Origin: Liolophura sinensis
Taxonomy: Eukaryota > Mollusca > Polyplacophora > Chitonida > Chitonidae
Direction of reading: 5' to 3'
DNA: 64,000 bases
Assembly: GCF_032854445.1 (NCBI RefSeq)
Contig: NC_088295.1
Span: 20,449,385-20,513,384, forward strand
In this document: positions 12,963 through 24,264 of the stretch, in pieces
Layout: the number at the start of each line of letters is the position of its first letter
How positions within the stretch are numbered: position 1 is the stretch's first letter
Program-made: the position numbers and the translations under genes
The notes under the pieces: model-generated
Database searches by the model: none
What the model saw: only the letters and a program-made list of their open reading frames with translations
Told to the model about the DNA's origin: nothing

Positions 12963-13282
12963 TGGTGGAGGGGAAAATTCTGCATGTGGAGCACAGAGAG
13001 CATCATGAGGAGACCAACATAGAGGTGGCAGCACATCGCGTGGTGCAGCAATCCAAGAAGGACCTTTTCACAGTCAAGCACCACAGTAATGGCCATACCC
13101 TCCATGGGACCATCATTGCTCCCAAGAAATGTGGGGTGCAGCAAGGCCCAGGGGTGTTCTTGTTGATGGGGTCTGTAAAGCTGGGCAGGATGAGGCTGAA
13201 GTGTGCCCCATTCCTAGAGGACTGGGAAAGAGTAAGGCAAGCAGCAGAGGAGGATGACACTTTAGAGTGTTCATTTGACTAA
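12963..13282 (+). CDS. METRNL: Meteorin/meteorin-like protein, terminal exon (NTR-like C-terminal domain)
   Basis: This 320-base exon starts after atgatttcag and ends with TAA at 13280-13282. It encodes 105 residues plus the Val shared with the previous exon. Family hallmarks are visible: VEGKILHVEH at the domain start, an isolated Cys in PKKCGVQQGPG, the strand FLLMGSVKLGRMRLKCAPFL, the helix EDWERVRQAAEE and a final Cys in LECSFD. Vertebrate meteorins end with the same order (Cys-Gly, FLFTG-type strand, GCAP, aromatic/charged helix, terminal Cys). All six cysteines of the CRPC-to-end region are kept, so the protein is probably secreted and folded through disulfides. The reading frame is intact and the gene looks functional. 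The sequence cannot distinguish METRN from METRNL, because invertebrates usually have a single pre-duplication gene. Confidence 0.93.
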
Positions 13283-15577
13283 AAGGCTCTCTGGGCCAGG
13301 AAGCTAAAACAACAGCATTGCCATATGGTGTTCCCTGAATGTGAGATTGAAACCTAGATGATGGCAATGCTGTCCCCTCATCACTAAACTGCTCCAGGAC
13401 AGGGCTAGGAGGGACAATGTAACACATGTTACAGATCATAACACTAGGCAAATAACACCAGTTACTCTCCCTGATGTCAGATGCTTGGAGGGGTGAGAGG
13501 CATAACATCTATTCCACATCTACATCTGTCAGCTGGGTTATCAGCCCCAAACAATAGCATGGGCTGTAAACAATGGCAGGGGGCAACTGTCAGGATGTGA
13601 GGCTGACAGCCACGGCCAACAGACTGGCATGTTTGCAGTACCCATCTGTTTTACACTGTTTTGCTGTTTATGTAGCAGGCAACTTGTAGCACCAAGCCCT
13701 CTTTGTGGTGTGGTGTAGCTAGTAAAGGTTGACAGTGACAAGTTTATAGTTTATACACAGGGCAGGCCTCAAGCCAAGCTTTCATGTGGAGAAGGAGAGT
13801 CTTGTGACTGGTGAGGAGAAGCATCGACCTGCTGCTTTCCTATCTGTGATACTTTAACAAAGCTTAGTTACAAGCAGAAAAATAACACCTAGTTGTGTTA
13901 TTGGAATTTCTAGAAATTTCATGAAACATCAACTCCCTATTCCAAGAATGTTTTCCTTGGGCTGGTGAAATAATATATCTGGGGGTGTTGCTGGACAGCT
14001 ATGGCAGGCGGGCATTCTCAGGCTGCTGGGAAGGGAATGTGGCCATATTGTTACATGTGGTGTGAGTGCCACAGTTACCATTGTTTTTTTGTAAATGACT
14101 GATGGAAGTTAACACTATCTAAGGACAAATCACAGCCCGTGTGTGAAAAACGTTGATGTTCCTGATAATTTACATTAGGAGAATTGTTTTCTCATTAAGA
14201 TGGTTGGTGTCTGATAACTGGTCTACAGTTTGATGGTATCATGTGATAGCTGAACCTGAAGAATGTGAGAAGTGACAAAAAATCCAGCATACTTTGTGAT
14301 AATTAAATAATCATTCTGTGTATATTGATAAAGCAATGATGTGTGCTGTGTGCAAATATGTCAACTATATTGCTGCTGTTTTTTTGTTATTGTAAACTGA
14401 TGTAATGTTTGTATCAGGTTACAGGATATCCGTGAATGGTTGTATATGTACAGTGAAAGCGCTAACCATCTGGTTATTGGTGTTAATATTGACATTTGTA
14501 AACTATGACTGTGTATTTTGTTTCTCGTTTTGAGTTGATCTCCCTTTGTGTACATAGTACTTCATTGAGTAAGGATGCTAGGAATTAGAGCCAGTGGCAA
14601 CAGATTGATGCAGTAACAATTAGTCATTGAGCACTGGTTATCATCATTGTTCATCACAACAAAGTTTTTTTTTCGGCAGTTAGTTTTGTCATCTGATGGA
14701 ATTTTTTTGTGTTGTGGGATGCCCTGAGTTGTTGTAGATAGATTATCTGCTGAATCAGCCAAGCCTGAAGTCCCTCACATACTAAGATGTCTCTAAGCAT
14801 GATACAGGCAGCTAAATGTACAGCAGTATTTTATGAGAGATACTGGCATACATATATGACACCATACTTACCCTGGTATACTTACATTAACCCATTTGAC
14901 GAGGACATTACCTTGTCCTGAGCTCTATTAACTTACAGTTTATAACATGTTGTTATACTTACAGATCAATCTCTTGAATACATTGAATAGACATACTTGA
15001 ATACACAGTTCCCACGTATATTCCTGCAATCTGGAGATACACTATTCTGTTTCTGTTTTCTGTTTCTGGTGGTGCAGGATCATGTAAATATGTGATGACT
15101 GTACAACATATTTCAGCTATGGAATCCATGTTTAAGCCCAGACAGCTGAAGACCAAATAATTTTTGTCATGGTACTTGTAATTTGCATTCCAAATTGGGC
15201 ACATTTAAATTGTACCTACGCCCTGTCAGTAAATCATTCATAATCATCAGGCTAAGCCAAGCCTATTAGAATCAAAATCACAGAATTTAACTGCACTTCA
15301 GCTCATTGTATCATTGTTAAGCTTACTATAACAAAATGACAGCATCAAATTTCCCTTTGTCTTTGGGATACATATTCAAATGATTGATCTCGTCATATTG
15401 ATATCTTCTGTTAGAAAAAAGCATTTTATTTTGTCACTGCCGTCTTTTTTAGCTGTGCTTTAGTTCTTTGTTCAATAACTTGTTTATATGTTCTTTGTAT
15501 GTTCCTCTGAATAGTGCTACTTGTGTTTCCCACTTCTGGGGTGTGTGTTTCCTTCACCTCCCTACTTTCATGCAAGT

Positions 15578-15585
15578 TGTAAATA
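15578..15585 (+). promoter_or_regulatory. Pumilio-type element TGTAAATA in the 3' UTR
   Basis: The octamer TGTAAATA matches the PUF-protein consensus UGUANAUA. It lies about 215 bases before the putative poly-A signal, a plausible site for mRNA control. A single octamer can arise by chance. Confidence 0.35.
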
Positions 15586-15798
15586 CATGTACAGAGATTG
15601 CATTTTACAAAAGTACGTCTTTGAGACGGCTTTTCATGTAAAATCATCATGGTTGAAGCGGACCAATTTGTGCAACATAGAACAATACTTAGTGTATCTT
15701 TGTCTGATTGTATAGTGTAATTTGTATATTGTCCAAAGAGAGTATATATATATTATATACAAATATATTTGAAAGATGACAATCATTCATCAAAGAGA

Positions 15799-15804
15799 AA
15801 TAAA
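15799..15804 (+). terminator. Candidate poly-A signal AATAAA
   Basis: A canonical AATAAA followed within 25-40 bases by a T/GT-rich stretch (aaattgttgtcatt) lies about 500 bases before the CpG density jumps. It is the best candidate for the 3' end of the meteorin-like transcript. Confidence 0.55.
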
Positions 15805-15865
15805 GAAAAAGAAATATTTTCAAGTTTAGATGAAATTGTTGTCATTATATAAACTGATGACATAA

Positions 15866-16158
15866 AGCTGGCCATGGTCAATTGGTTAAAGGCACTTACT
15901 TTTCAATCATTAAAGACACACAAGGTGGCAGTTTGTAGGTTCTTCTTGTGGGACGTTGAATGATGGTCCTATCTCTATCTGCAGTCTAATGTTCATTGAG
16001 GACCATTTGGTGATATCTGTATGTCACGACTAGGAAAATTCACCAGTAACTTGCCAAAGGTCAGTGGTTTATGCTGAGAATGCCGGTTTCCTCTACCCAC
16101 AAAACTGGCCTCTATCATATGGCTGAAACATTCTGATGGCATTAAGCAACATTAAAAT
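15866..16158 (+). mobile_element. Old, decayed tRNA-derived SINE
   Basis: A tRNA-like head (tggtcaattggttaaaggc) is followed by a core, caccagtaacttgccaaaggtcagtgg and ccggtttcctctacccacaaaactggcc, and ends in ggcattaagcaac. The same core recurs at 18268 and, shortened, at 19524. CpG positions of the family are mostly TG or CA here, unlike the young copy in intron 2. No target-site duplication was found. Confidence 0.7.
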
Positions 16159-16309
16159 ATCCATACATACATGTATATATATTTGTTTCTATATTCCATA
16201 ATTTAGTAGGCCTTTATTGTTTTTGCTGTCGTTCTATGAAGCTTCATGTTTCAAACATTGCCATGACTTAAATATATAGTTTTACTGGTGCAAGGCATCA
16301 AAGTTTATA

Positions 16310-17847
16310 AATTCGTACAAACTGTGTTGTAACACTGTTGTCCAATCGCCAGACGGTCGTTCTTGAGAGCCTCAATTGAATAACACGATTCACTGTTCCG
16401 GAACATAGGACATGTATTTCTCTGGTCAAGTTAGACTAGTGGGGCTATCTTGGAAATTGTCTCGTATTAATGCACCCCTGAAGGTTTTACAAGACAAGCT
16501 TAAACATCTTTGGGAGTGTTTTCAACGTCCGTCGGTTATAAATCCGGCGTAAATCTAGGGAACGTTCCGAGAGCGAGTCACGTCCGGGGTGGATTTTGAC
16601 CTCGGGACACCATCAGAAAACGTGCGTGGTGGAAGCACGGCTTATCTTAATCAGATTAAATCTCGATTTGTGGCCGAGCAGGCGCTTATTGTGGACAGAT
16701 CAAATTAAAGGTCTCTTCAGTATTAATACCTTCGCTTAACAAATTTTAGGGCCAGAGAGAAACGTATACGTTTAGGGGGAACCGTTCTTGTCAAGTAGAC
16801 GATGGATTGACAACACCGCCTCCAGCCAGGAACTTCTCGGTTGTTTATTTCCCCCATTAGTATTCTATGTATAAATCTATGCCCAGGCATGGAAGGAGTT
16901 CATCGATGCAAATTAGGGAGATTAAAATAATGTAATGTGAACAGAACAAACGTACAAGTATTTCGGTGCCAATGAATTTATGGCGTTATATGTTTGTGAT
17001 ATAAAAATGTAGTTGTGGAAAATGGAAGAATCGCCATTTATATAACGAGGAATCTAGTTAGAGCATTGAAAACGAGGACATGCTACAACATGGTGTGAAA
17101 CCTTACAGACAGGTATATGATCACTTTACAACTATAAGTACTCGTCTTTTAAATATAAATAAAACAGTTTTTCTTTTACTGCAATCAATCATACGGGTTT
17201 TTTTTTTTTACATAGGATAAAACTAATCTGCGCAAGCCTTTGTTATAGAGACTCAGTTGGAAATATATTACTCTTTTGCAGGGAAACGTGAAGTCCAAAC
17301 ATATTTTAAATACAAGAAAAACATGAGTCTTCTTTCCCGAAAAAAGTAAGATAATCTGCGAATTATACAAACGAATTACTTAACGTATATATCATGCACC
17401 TTGTACTTTTGATGATGGTTTGTGACCAGTGCATCTACAGTTCAAAGCTGTATAAAGGCTTGTGCTGTTTGGAAATCATTGGTAATATTTTCCATACGTG
17501 ATTGGGGGTAGAATCTCCCAAGTGTTTTTTAACTGATACAAACAAACTTCTTATGACTGGTAGACCATAAAGACAAAATTATTTTATTTCATCATGTTAT
17601 AAAACTAAAGATAAATCCACGATGATAGAACAAAGTAGAGGGTTGGTGAATTTTATTTTAAGCTGCCATTTTTTGGCACACCCTTCGACCCCGCCTAATT
17701 TGAGATTTAGCCATCAACTTTGCCGCAGCCATGCCTGCACCGGAGCACTCAAATGTAGGATCGTGCGATACAAATTTGAAACTTTAGAGCATATGTTGTG
17801 ACCACCTGTATTTGAATAATTTATCAGTATGGCGTCAAACAATAATA
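16310..17847. other. CpG-rich intergenic DNA beyond the gene
   Basis: CpG density rises sharply from about 16310, with dense clusters at 16520-16640 (gagagcgagtcacgtccgg and neighbours). No open frame with recognisable similarity is present. The stretch could include a promoter or enhancer, but I see no TATA-plus-ORF arrangement to support one. Confidence 0.5.
16648..16658. promoter_or_regulatory. Palindromic homeodomain-type site TAATCAGATTA
   Basis: The sequence is TAAT-CAG-ATTA, a perfect P3-type palindrome of the kind bound by paired-class homeodomain dimers. It sits in the CpG-dense zone after the gene. Function is not shown. Confidence 0.35.
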
Positions 17848-17960
17848 TTATTTATTTATTTATGTGATTGGTGTTTTACGCCGTACTCAAGAATATTTCA
17901 CTTATACGACGGCGGCCAGCATTATGGTGGGAGGAAACCGAACAGAGCCCGGGGGAACAG
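17848..17960 (-). mobile_element. SINE 3' fragment (5' truncated)
   Basis: Reading + to -, it starts with a TTTA-rich tail, then gattggtgttttacgccgta and cttatacgacggcggccag, then ggtgggaggaaaccg and cagagcccggggg. This is the reverse complement of the tail and core of the intron-2 SINE with few differences. The tRNA head is missing, and the TTTA tail differs from the poly-A tail at 10426. Confidence 0.9.
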
Positions 17961-18169
17961 AAATTTAACTTCAGGACAAAAACATGACAGTTTTTCTGTT
18001 CTGAGCTTTTAAAGGAATTAATGTAACTAATGTTCTTCTTTATAATACACTTTTTATCCAAACTAATTATTTTCATTAGTATAATTTATTTAGTCACAAG
18101 GGCACATATACTTGGACATGGACTTTTCTAGGTTCTCTTGTTTCCATTCCTTGGTGGCACTGAATAGTT

Positions 18170-18232
18170 ATTTGTTTAATTCGTGTTGTACGCTGTTCTC
18201 AGGAATATTTCACTTATACGACAGCAGCGGCA
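18170..18232 (-). mobile_element. SINE tail fragment
   Basis: The stretch ttgtacgctgttctcaggaa followed by tatttcacttatacgacagc matches the reverse complement of the SINE tail with several substitutions. It faces the next fragment at 18268. Confidence 0.75.
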
Positions 18233-18267
18233 CTGGAATAAGTGACCAAACATGGTCTCTTGTGTCG

Positions 18268-18442
18268 ACTTATATGAAGTTCTCTGGTAATCTCTAGCAT
18301 GCCTGTACCACTAATAAGATCACCAATTACTTGCCGAAGGTCGATGGCTTACTCTGGGCACTCTGGTTTCCCCTACCGTATAATTAGCCGCCATGGTCTT
18401 GAGAAAAGAACTCGTGAATAAGCAAACAATCAAATCAAACGA
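18268..18442 (+). mobile_element. SINE core/tail fragment, older subfamily
   Basis: It contains caccaattacttgccgaagg, gggcactctggtttccccta and tagccgccatggtc, and ends in caatcaaatcaaac. It corresponds to the core of the decayed SINE at 15866 followed by a degenerate shared tail. Confidence 0.7.
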
Positions 18443-19154
18443 TATCATGATTCTGCCTGTGCTACACTATGTACGTACATTAGCGTTGGGTTTGTCTAGA
18501 CTACATGTGTAAACTTCCACTCACACACATCCACATACCCTGCACGCACACACATATATGTAGGTAATAATAATACATTTACACATTTTCTTGTTCTACT
18601 TACCTTGAAAAACGACACAGTATAGATAAGAATTCTCACGCCGTTAGCTACAGTATAGTTGTCACAGTTCTGGATCAATGCTAAAACACAGTCTCATGTC
18701 AAGTCGCTGTGGCAAATACTTACACAGATTAATATTTTCCTATGTGAAAAAATCGCAAACAACTGAGACGAGGGTCTGACAAGTTGTTTGGTTGAAAACA
18801 AGTGTTGATGATTTTATTGAAGTTTAAGGGGTATGTATTATTGTTGTAAAGTGATGATATATCTGTTTGGGAAATTTCACACTATTAGTCTGTCATAGTT
18901 TTAATGCCCCGTCTAACTAGATTGCGTGGTAAATGTATGCCTGTACCATCAATATAAGCTAACAGGGTTTCAGGCTTGGGAGACGTGTATAATTTCAGGC
19001 TACCTAAAGAAAGGTTTTCTGTATTATGCAATGTATAAGGCCTGCGTTAGGGTGCAATCAGTATTATGTAATGTATAAAGTATGTATCATTGCATCAAGA
19101 AATGTAATTTGCATATTCAAGTTTGTGCAGCGTAATGCACAATCATGCATGGTT

Positions 19155-19523
19155 TCAATGATCCCCTGACAGGCGGCACCTTTGAAGTGGGCTATATTGG
19201 CGAAAATCAGGGGAAAGTAGGGTGAAATAATTCACAGATATTGTGTTAAAACTGATCACAACTGTAACAATTACTCTTACGATTTGCATTAAATAAAACC
19301 GCTCAAAGGGGTAGGCGTGGCCACGGAGCTGAGATGGTTGTCTGGCCCACGAGGTGTTGGCTCCATCAAGGCCTTGAGGATTCCTTGACTCTACTGCTCT
19401 TTGGGCATAAGTAGCAGTGGACAGAGCTAGTGGGGCTGTTTGCATAATCTTATACCCTTGACCAATATGACATACACTTTGAGCTTACTCTACAGAAGAA
19501 ACTGAATCTGTTCGCAAAATTTG
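19155..19523. other. No gene recognised
   Basis: An open frame of 96 codons on the - strand (19155-19445) shows no known motif and no splice context, and I treat it as chance. Nothing else is apparent. Confidence 0.4.
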
Positions 19524-19608
19524 TACGTCAGTTACTTGCCAAAGGCTGCTGGATTTCTTTTGTCAGTATGGTTTCCAGTAAGCGCCGTTAAACATCGAGT
19601 AATCAAAC
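19524..19608 (+). mobile_element. SINE fragment with internal deletion
   Basis: The segment has cagttacttgccaaaggc, then a diverged tggtttccagtaag joined directly to cgccgttaaacatcgagtaa and tcaaac. Part of the shared middle is missing compared with 18268-18442. Confidence 0.6.
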
Positions 19609-20436
19609 AGCCAATCTACAGTTGAATAAAGCAATCTACCATTACCCATAAGACGTGACATAAAAATGCCACAATAAAACCACTAAATCAAATCCTTTGT
19701 TAATTCTTTGTTTTTAATGTCTGCACAGATTCACTTTCGACCGATATCCAACGAACAATATTTTTTTCATTTACTACGTTTTACATAAAGAGATTTTAAA
19801 GAAATAGAAAAGTAAACGTCTTGACCCTATATCTATTTTAATCAACAAGATTCAACAATGCAGAAAAGATTCGCAATAAGTCGCGTTTCTTGCGCAGCCA
19901 GTCATGGTTTGCTCAGAACGTTTCTATGCAGTGCATGAGTTGCCTGTTTTTCTCTTCTGACGCCACTTAATCAAAAAGTCGCCTGACATTCTTTACGATT
20001 ATTTTTCATCATCACATAATGTGTCTTTTTGACACATGCCATGGCTTCTTCAGCATATTCAGGTACAAAACAATTAATATTCCGCCAGAGTGTCTGTTAT
20101 AGCCTGGGGTACATGTTGGAGACAATCAAGAGTAAATGACCCACGACCTGGCTACGTTTCACCTCCGGGGCACGATACCTACAGCGGCTTGGGGATGGGT
20201 CAGAAGGGGGTGTCTCCCGAGACATCGTACACACGGGATACCTGCATGGTGACATGCATGATAATAAACATCATTGTCACCTCTTGGGGAGACACATTCA
20301 CTTGTCACATTCTGCCTCGTAAAATGTTTGACACCGTGCCTTGTGGGGACAACTTAACTGTCTGTTTCAGATATATAAGAAGTATATAAGTAGTATCGCT
20401 AAGACACTAGAAAAACCAGTTTGTTGCAGTGTTCAT

Positions 20437-20480
20437 CCCCCCCCCCCCCCACCGAACCCTTGGCAGAGAGAAATATAACA

Positions 20481-20513
<33 letters not shown>
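20437..20513. repeat. C14 homopolymer followed by (TA)14 microsatellite
   Basis: Fourteen C at 20437-20450 are followed, after 35 bases, by a pure TA dinucleotide run at 20486-20513. Both are simple repeats, likely polymorphic. Confidence 0.95.
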
Positions 20514-21080
20514 ATCACGCTTATCGTTAAGAAAGCCCACAGACGGATATCTCGCTGACCAGATGTTACGAAATTCCGCAGCACATTGCCAGCATTTGCG
20601 TTTTCCCGTTTGCTTTATTAACTGACATTCTGCTGCTGTCGCTCACTTACTTGATGTAAGTTTCATGCAAACGAAAACGAGAACATGTTCTTAAACTTAC
20701 AGACCATACCAGAAGTGTAAATGTGTCAATCTCAGTATAATGATATTAATGTCTCTATATGGAAAAGGTCATAACATATGCACCAATTGGCGAAACTAAC
20801 AGATTTATATAGCTGTCTTCTCTATTGATCCAGTGTAGTATTCGAAGCTGTTTGGTGTTAATTTGACCATAAAATCTTCAAGAGGAGCCTGCATGTGATT
20901 GAAAATCTAAATCTGTATTACTACACAGTGTATATGACTTACAAGAAACCTAATAGAACTGACTATGTTTTTATATGAATGGTTGGTAAAGTTCGACTGT
21001 AATTCACCGTTTTACATAACATAATGATTTATTTATCATAATACCATAACTAGTTTAACACCAAAACAGGATATGCAATA

Positions 21081-21210
21081 TTTTTATTTATTTGATTGTT
21101 GTTTAACGTCACATTCAAGAATTTTTTTTAGTAACGACGGCGGTCAGTTTTCTAGGTGCATGGAGGAAATCAGAGTGCGACCGTTGAACTTTCCCACATG
21201 TGGCGTACAT
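21081..21210 (-). mobile_element. Diverged SINE 3' fragment
   Basis: Tttatttatttgattgttgt, ttaacgtcacattcaagaa and acgacggcggtcagttttct follow the reverse complement of the SINE tail, then ggaggaaatcagagtg follows the core. It is more diverged than 17848-17960. Confidence 0.75.
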
Positions 21211-23701
21211 ATATGCACATCATACTGGCGGAAGACAAGTGGTCCTCACCTAGCGTTAATGTTATGCTTTACTTATTTACTTCACATGGCTTGCACTTTC
21301 ATTATATGCATATGTTACTGAGAAAATAAAAAAAAATTAAACACGGGTAAGCAACTACATATACTTTACTCGGATGGTAAAAAGAACTGTTAGTTTATAT
21401 TTTCGGGTTTTAATTTTGGCTTGGCATGTATAAGATGAATAAATACATGTAAAAAACAGTCCATTCTGTCTTAAGCACTGGCCTTCAGGTTTTAAGATAT
21501 TTTTAATTCGAATTTGTTTTTCATCTTTAAATGAGAGAAGAAAGATAAGGAAATAACCAATCAAAATATGAAATAAAAATAATTTCTCATCTAAGCGGAT
21601 CTAAAGTATCCTTAACAAGTTACTCTTAACTTTCTTAACTTTCTTTTGTTTCTTTTGTTTCTACGGTCAGGCTTAACTTATCTTTACGATGTATAATTTT
21701 CAGTGCACACAAACATAGCTCATTAGCTGAGAATGACCCATGCACAGACAAACAAATAACGGAAATGCGTTTTTCTTGCATAGGATGTAAATAACATCAT
21801 CCTATAGACATAAAACAGATACGTGTGTTCCTGTGAATCACTGGTATAAGTTTCAACTCGGAGTCTTTTTATTCACGCGATGTTGCATAAATTCCCTCTC
21901 TCACATTTAATTATAAAAATGTCGTAACAATGGAGGTGTACAGTATTAGTTGATACACGTGTTTAATTAGCGTCAGTTGGGGGTCATTCCTGCCGAAGAC
22001 CATTTCCATCACGTATCGGCCAATTCCGCTTTGGGAATAAACTATGTGATAGCATTTCGAGCCGCACCCCATTAGACAAAACGTGACCATCAATGTGCCC
22101 AGAGAGAACAGATATACTGGTTACAGCCAGATTAGAATGACGAAAGTTTTGAGTTACAAATTAAATGATGTTCATCATTTTCCCGCCGCTTTTCGTAAAT
22201 ACATTATCACATGTACAGTATGATAACAGATGTGTGGAGGTTTGTCAGGCGCTTTGGGGGCGAGCCTATGTCAAGCAGAAGACAAATTGCAGATGTTTTC
22301 TTTCAATGTCGAAATGCCAGACTGAAGCAGTGCTTATATACTTGTAAGTCATAGCAGGGAAAGAAATTTTAACTCATCTCGGGTTAGCTGAGCATGAAGG
22401 GGTCTTTACACTCAAATGATTTTTTCTGGCATTTTTTTCTTCATCAATAGTCATAGTGTTTGGTTCCCGGGCGGAGTATAGCAATGTTTTTGGGAAGGTT
22501 CCCCAGCAAATCATATAGCCGTGTGTGGCATATATCAACATGCACACTTTCACGCGTCGTTGCATCATTGCTGGCACATGGCGCTTCTGGTATATTTCAT
22601 TACTTTTGCTCAAATGATAAACTTGGCGCACAGAACTCTATGTATTTCACAGACTTTAACAAAAACAGGCTTGAACAACAGTATCATATCATCAACGACA
22701 ATTTTCCCACACAAAAGTTAAATCTGAAAAGAACTGTCTTGCAAAAAAAGGTAATACAGTGAGAGTGAATTTCAGTTAATGGGTATGTTCCTGAGAACTA
22801 AAGATTTAAACAGAACGTTTGGAGCCTGTTCAACACATAAGGGGCTTTTTGGAAAAAAGTTTTTTAAAGTTATTGTTTAAATCTTCCAATGAGAAAGAAG
22901 CTGACAAACGATTATCATGATGTTAAGATTTCTTTCAGCTGCAAAAAATATCCAGCAGATTGCTGACAAATTGCGTCTCCCAATAACAATGTTTTCTAAA
23001 TACCAGTAGAATTGTTCATTGTATACACCACAGTGAGTAGAACAATGGAATTTTATATAAGACAAAAAGCCGGGCATTATTGTGGGATACAGGGTAATTT
23101 AAAAGGAAAGTTAAAAGTTGAATCTAAAATTCCCTGGCGACAATATTTTAACTAAAATTTTTCAAAATTTTAACTAAGTAAATAATTTCAAATGTGCGGG
23201 TGGATTCTAGTGTTAGAAAACTTCAGGATCCGGGTGGATCTGTTCTCAGGAACATTAAAAAAAGTGTGGGCGTTTTTATAATGCTTACCCAAGGTTATGT
23301 CAGATGAGATACGTTGGTTGACCCTTACTGACTCAGCTTAGCTTTAGCCAACAGCAGGAAGATAACACCGCTAGCTGGCCAAAGATAGAACACCGCGGTT
23401 CCGCTTTACCGGCTCGCTGGTTCTTCTTGATCGTGATGTTATTCAACTATGGGTCAGAGAAGAAATGTTCCTTGACGTTACAAGGTTGATGACATCCGGT
23501 AGTTTCCAGAACAACTAATTAATTACCCACGAATGGCAATTAGCGCACATACATCACCGACACCATAGTGAACTTTTCATCCATCCCGCCTGCAGATGCG
23601 ACACAATGCGTTCGAGCAAGGAGATAAGCGTGTTTATCTCTCGGCAAAGTCAAAGCAGGTGAATGGTGACGACGCTGAGATTCACGTGCCATAACAGCTG
23701 T

Positions 23702-23900
23702 CACTACAGACTGCTAACCCTTGCCCGGTGGGGTCGAGAGTTCGAATCCTGTACTCGGTCGGAAGTCGCGGGGTTTTTCTCCTGGGACTCTGCAAAGCTA
23801 ATAGTTTTGGCATTTCACAGGTCCTGTGAATTGTACTTGCCATCTACCCTTTAATCATGATTGCCTCCCCATTCGCCCATCCCTGCAATTTTTACACGAA
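23702..23900 (+). mobile_element. tRNA-like SINE fragment of a different family
   Basis: A B-box-like gagttcgaatcc (23738-23749) preceded by ctaacccttgcccggtgggg suggests the 3' half of a tRNA-like head. It is followed by a non-tRNA body with gaattgtacttgccatc and ccatccctgcaattttt. No A box, poly-A tail or target-site duplication was found. A decayed tRNA pseudogene is the alternative. Confidence 0.45.
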
Positions 23901-24245
23901 ACGAATCCGGGATTACTATATTGAGAAAGGCAAGTGTAAACAAGAACTGTGGTTTAAGTCCTTTTTAAATTAGAATATTATCAAGTTATACGACGTTACA
24001 CCTTCTTCTGCGTTTTGTTGTTTAAGTAGCACTGCACAAGTTAAGTGGCTGAAGACGAAGATAAGTGACCCGGAAAAGGGACAAGTGGTCTGCACCGCGC
24101 GGCAATGGCTTGGTGGCTGGCAGCATCAGGCCCTCCTATCTATGTATAGTGGATATCTCAAATTTACACGACACTTCCGATGCACAGTCTTGTCGTCTTT
24201 GCCACTCTCAGTTTTATCATGTCATCACATCTATTTCCTTGCTAT

Positions 24246-24264
24246 CATGTTCTTCAAGAACATG
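24246..24264. repeat. 19-bp perfect palindrome
   Basis: CATGTTCTT-C-AAGAACATG is a perfect inverted repeat with a one-base centre. It includes TTCNNGAA, the core of heat-shock elements, and an everted pair of AGAACA half-sites. It may be a dimeric transcription-factor site or chance. Confidence 0.6.

Larger units (their letters stand above)
13283..15825 (+). other. Probable 3' UTR of the meteorin-like gene
   Basis: About 2.5 kb follow the stop codon with no recognisable coding exon, still CpG-poor. The region contains a Pumilio-like motif and a minor ATTAAA at 14302. It ends near the AATAAA at 15799, which is followed by a GT-rich stretch. The extent is inferred from these signals; a shorter UTR is possible. 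Confidence 0.55.

Noticed and set aside
23702-23760. Functional tRNA gene
   Set aside because: Only a B-box-like segment is present, with no A box and no pairing acceptor stem; a SINE fragment is more likely.
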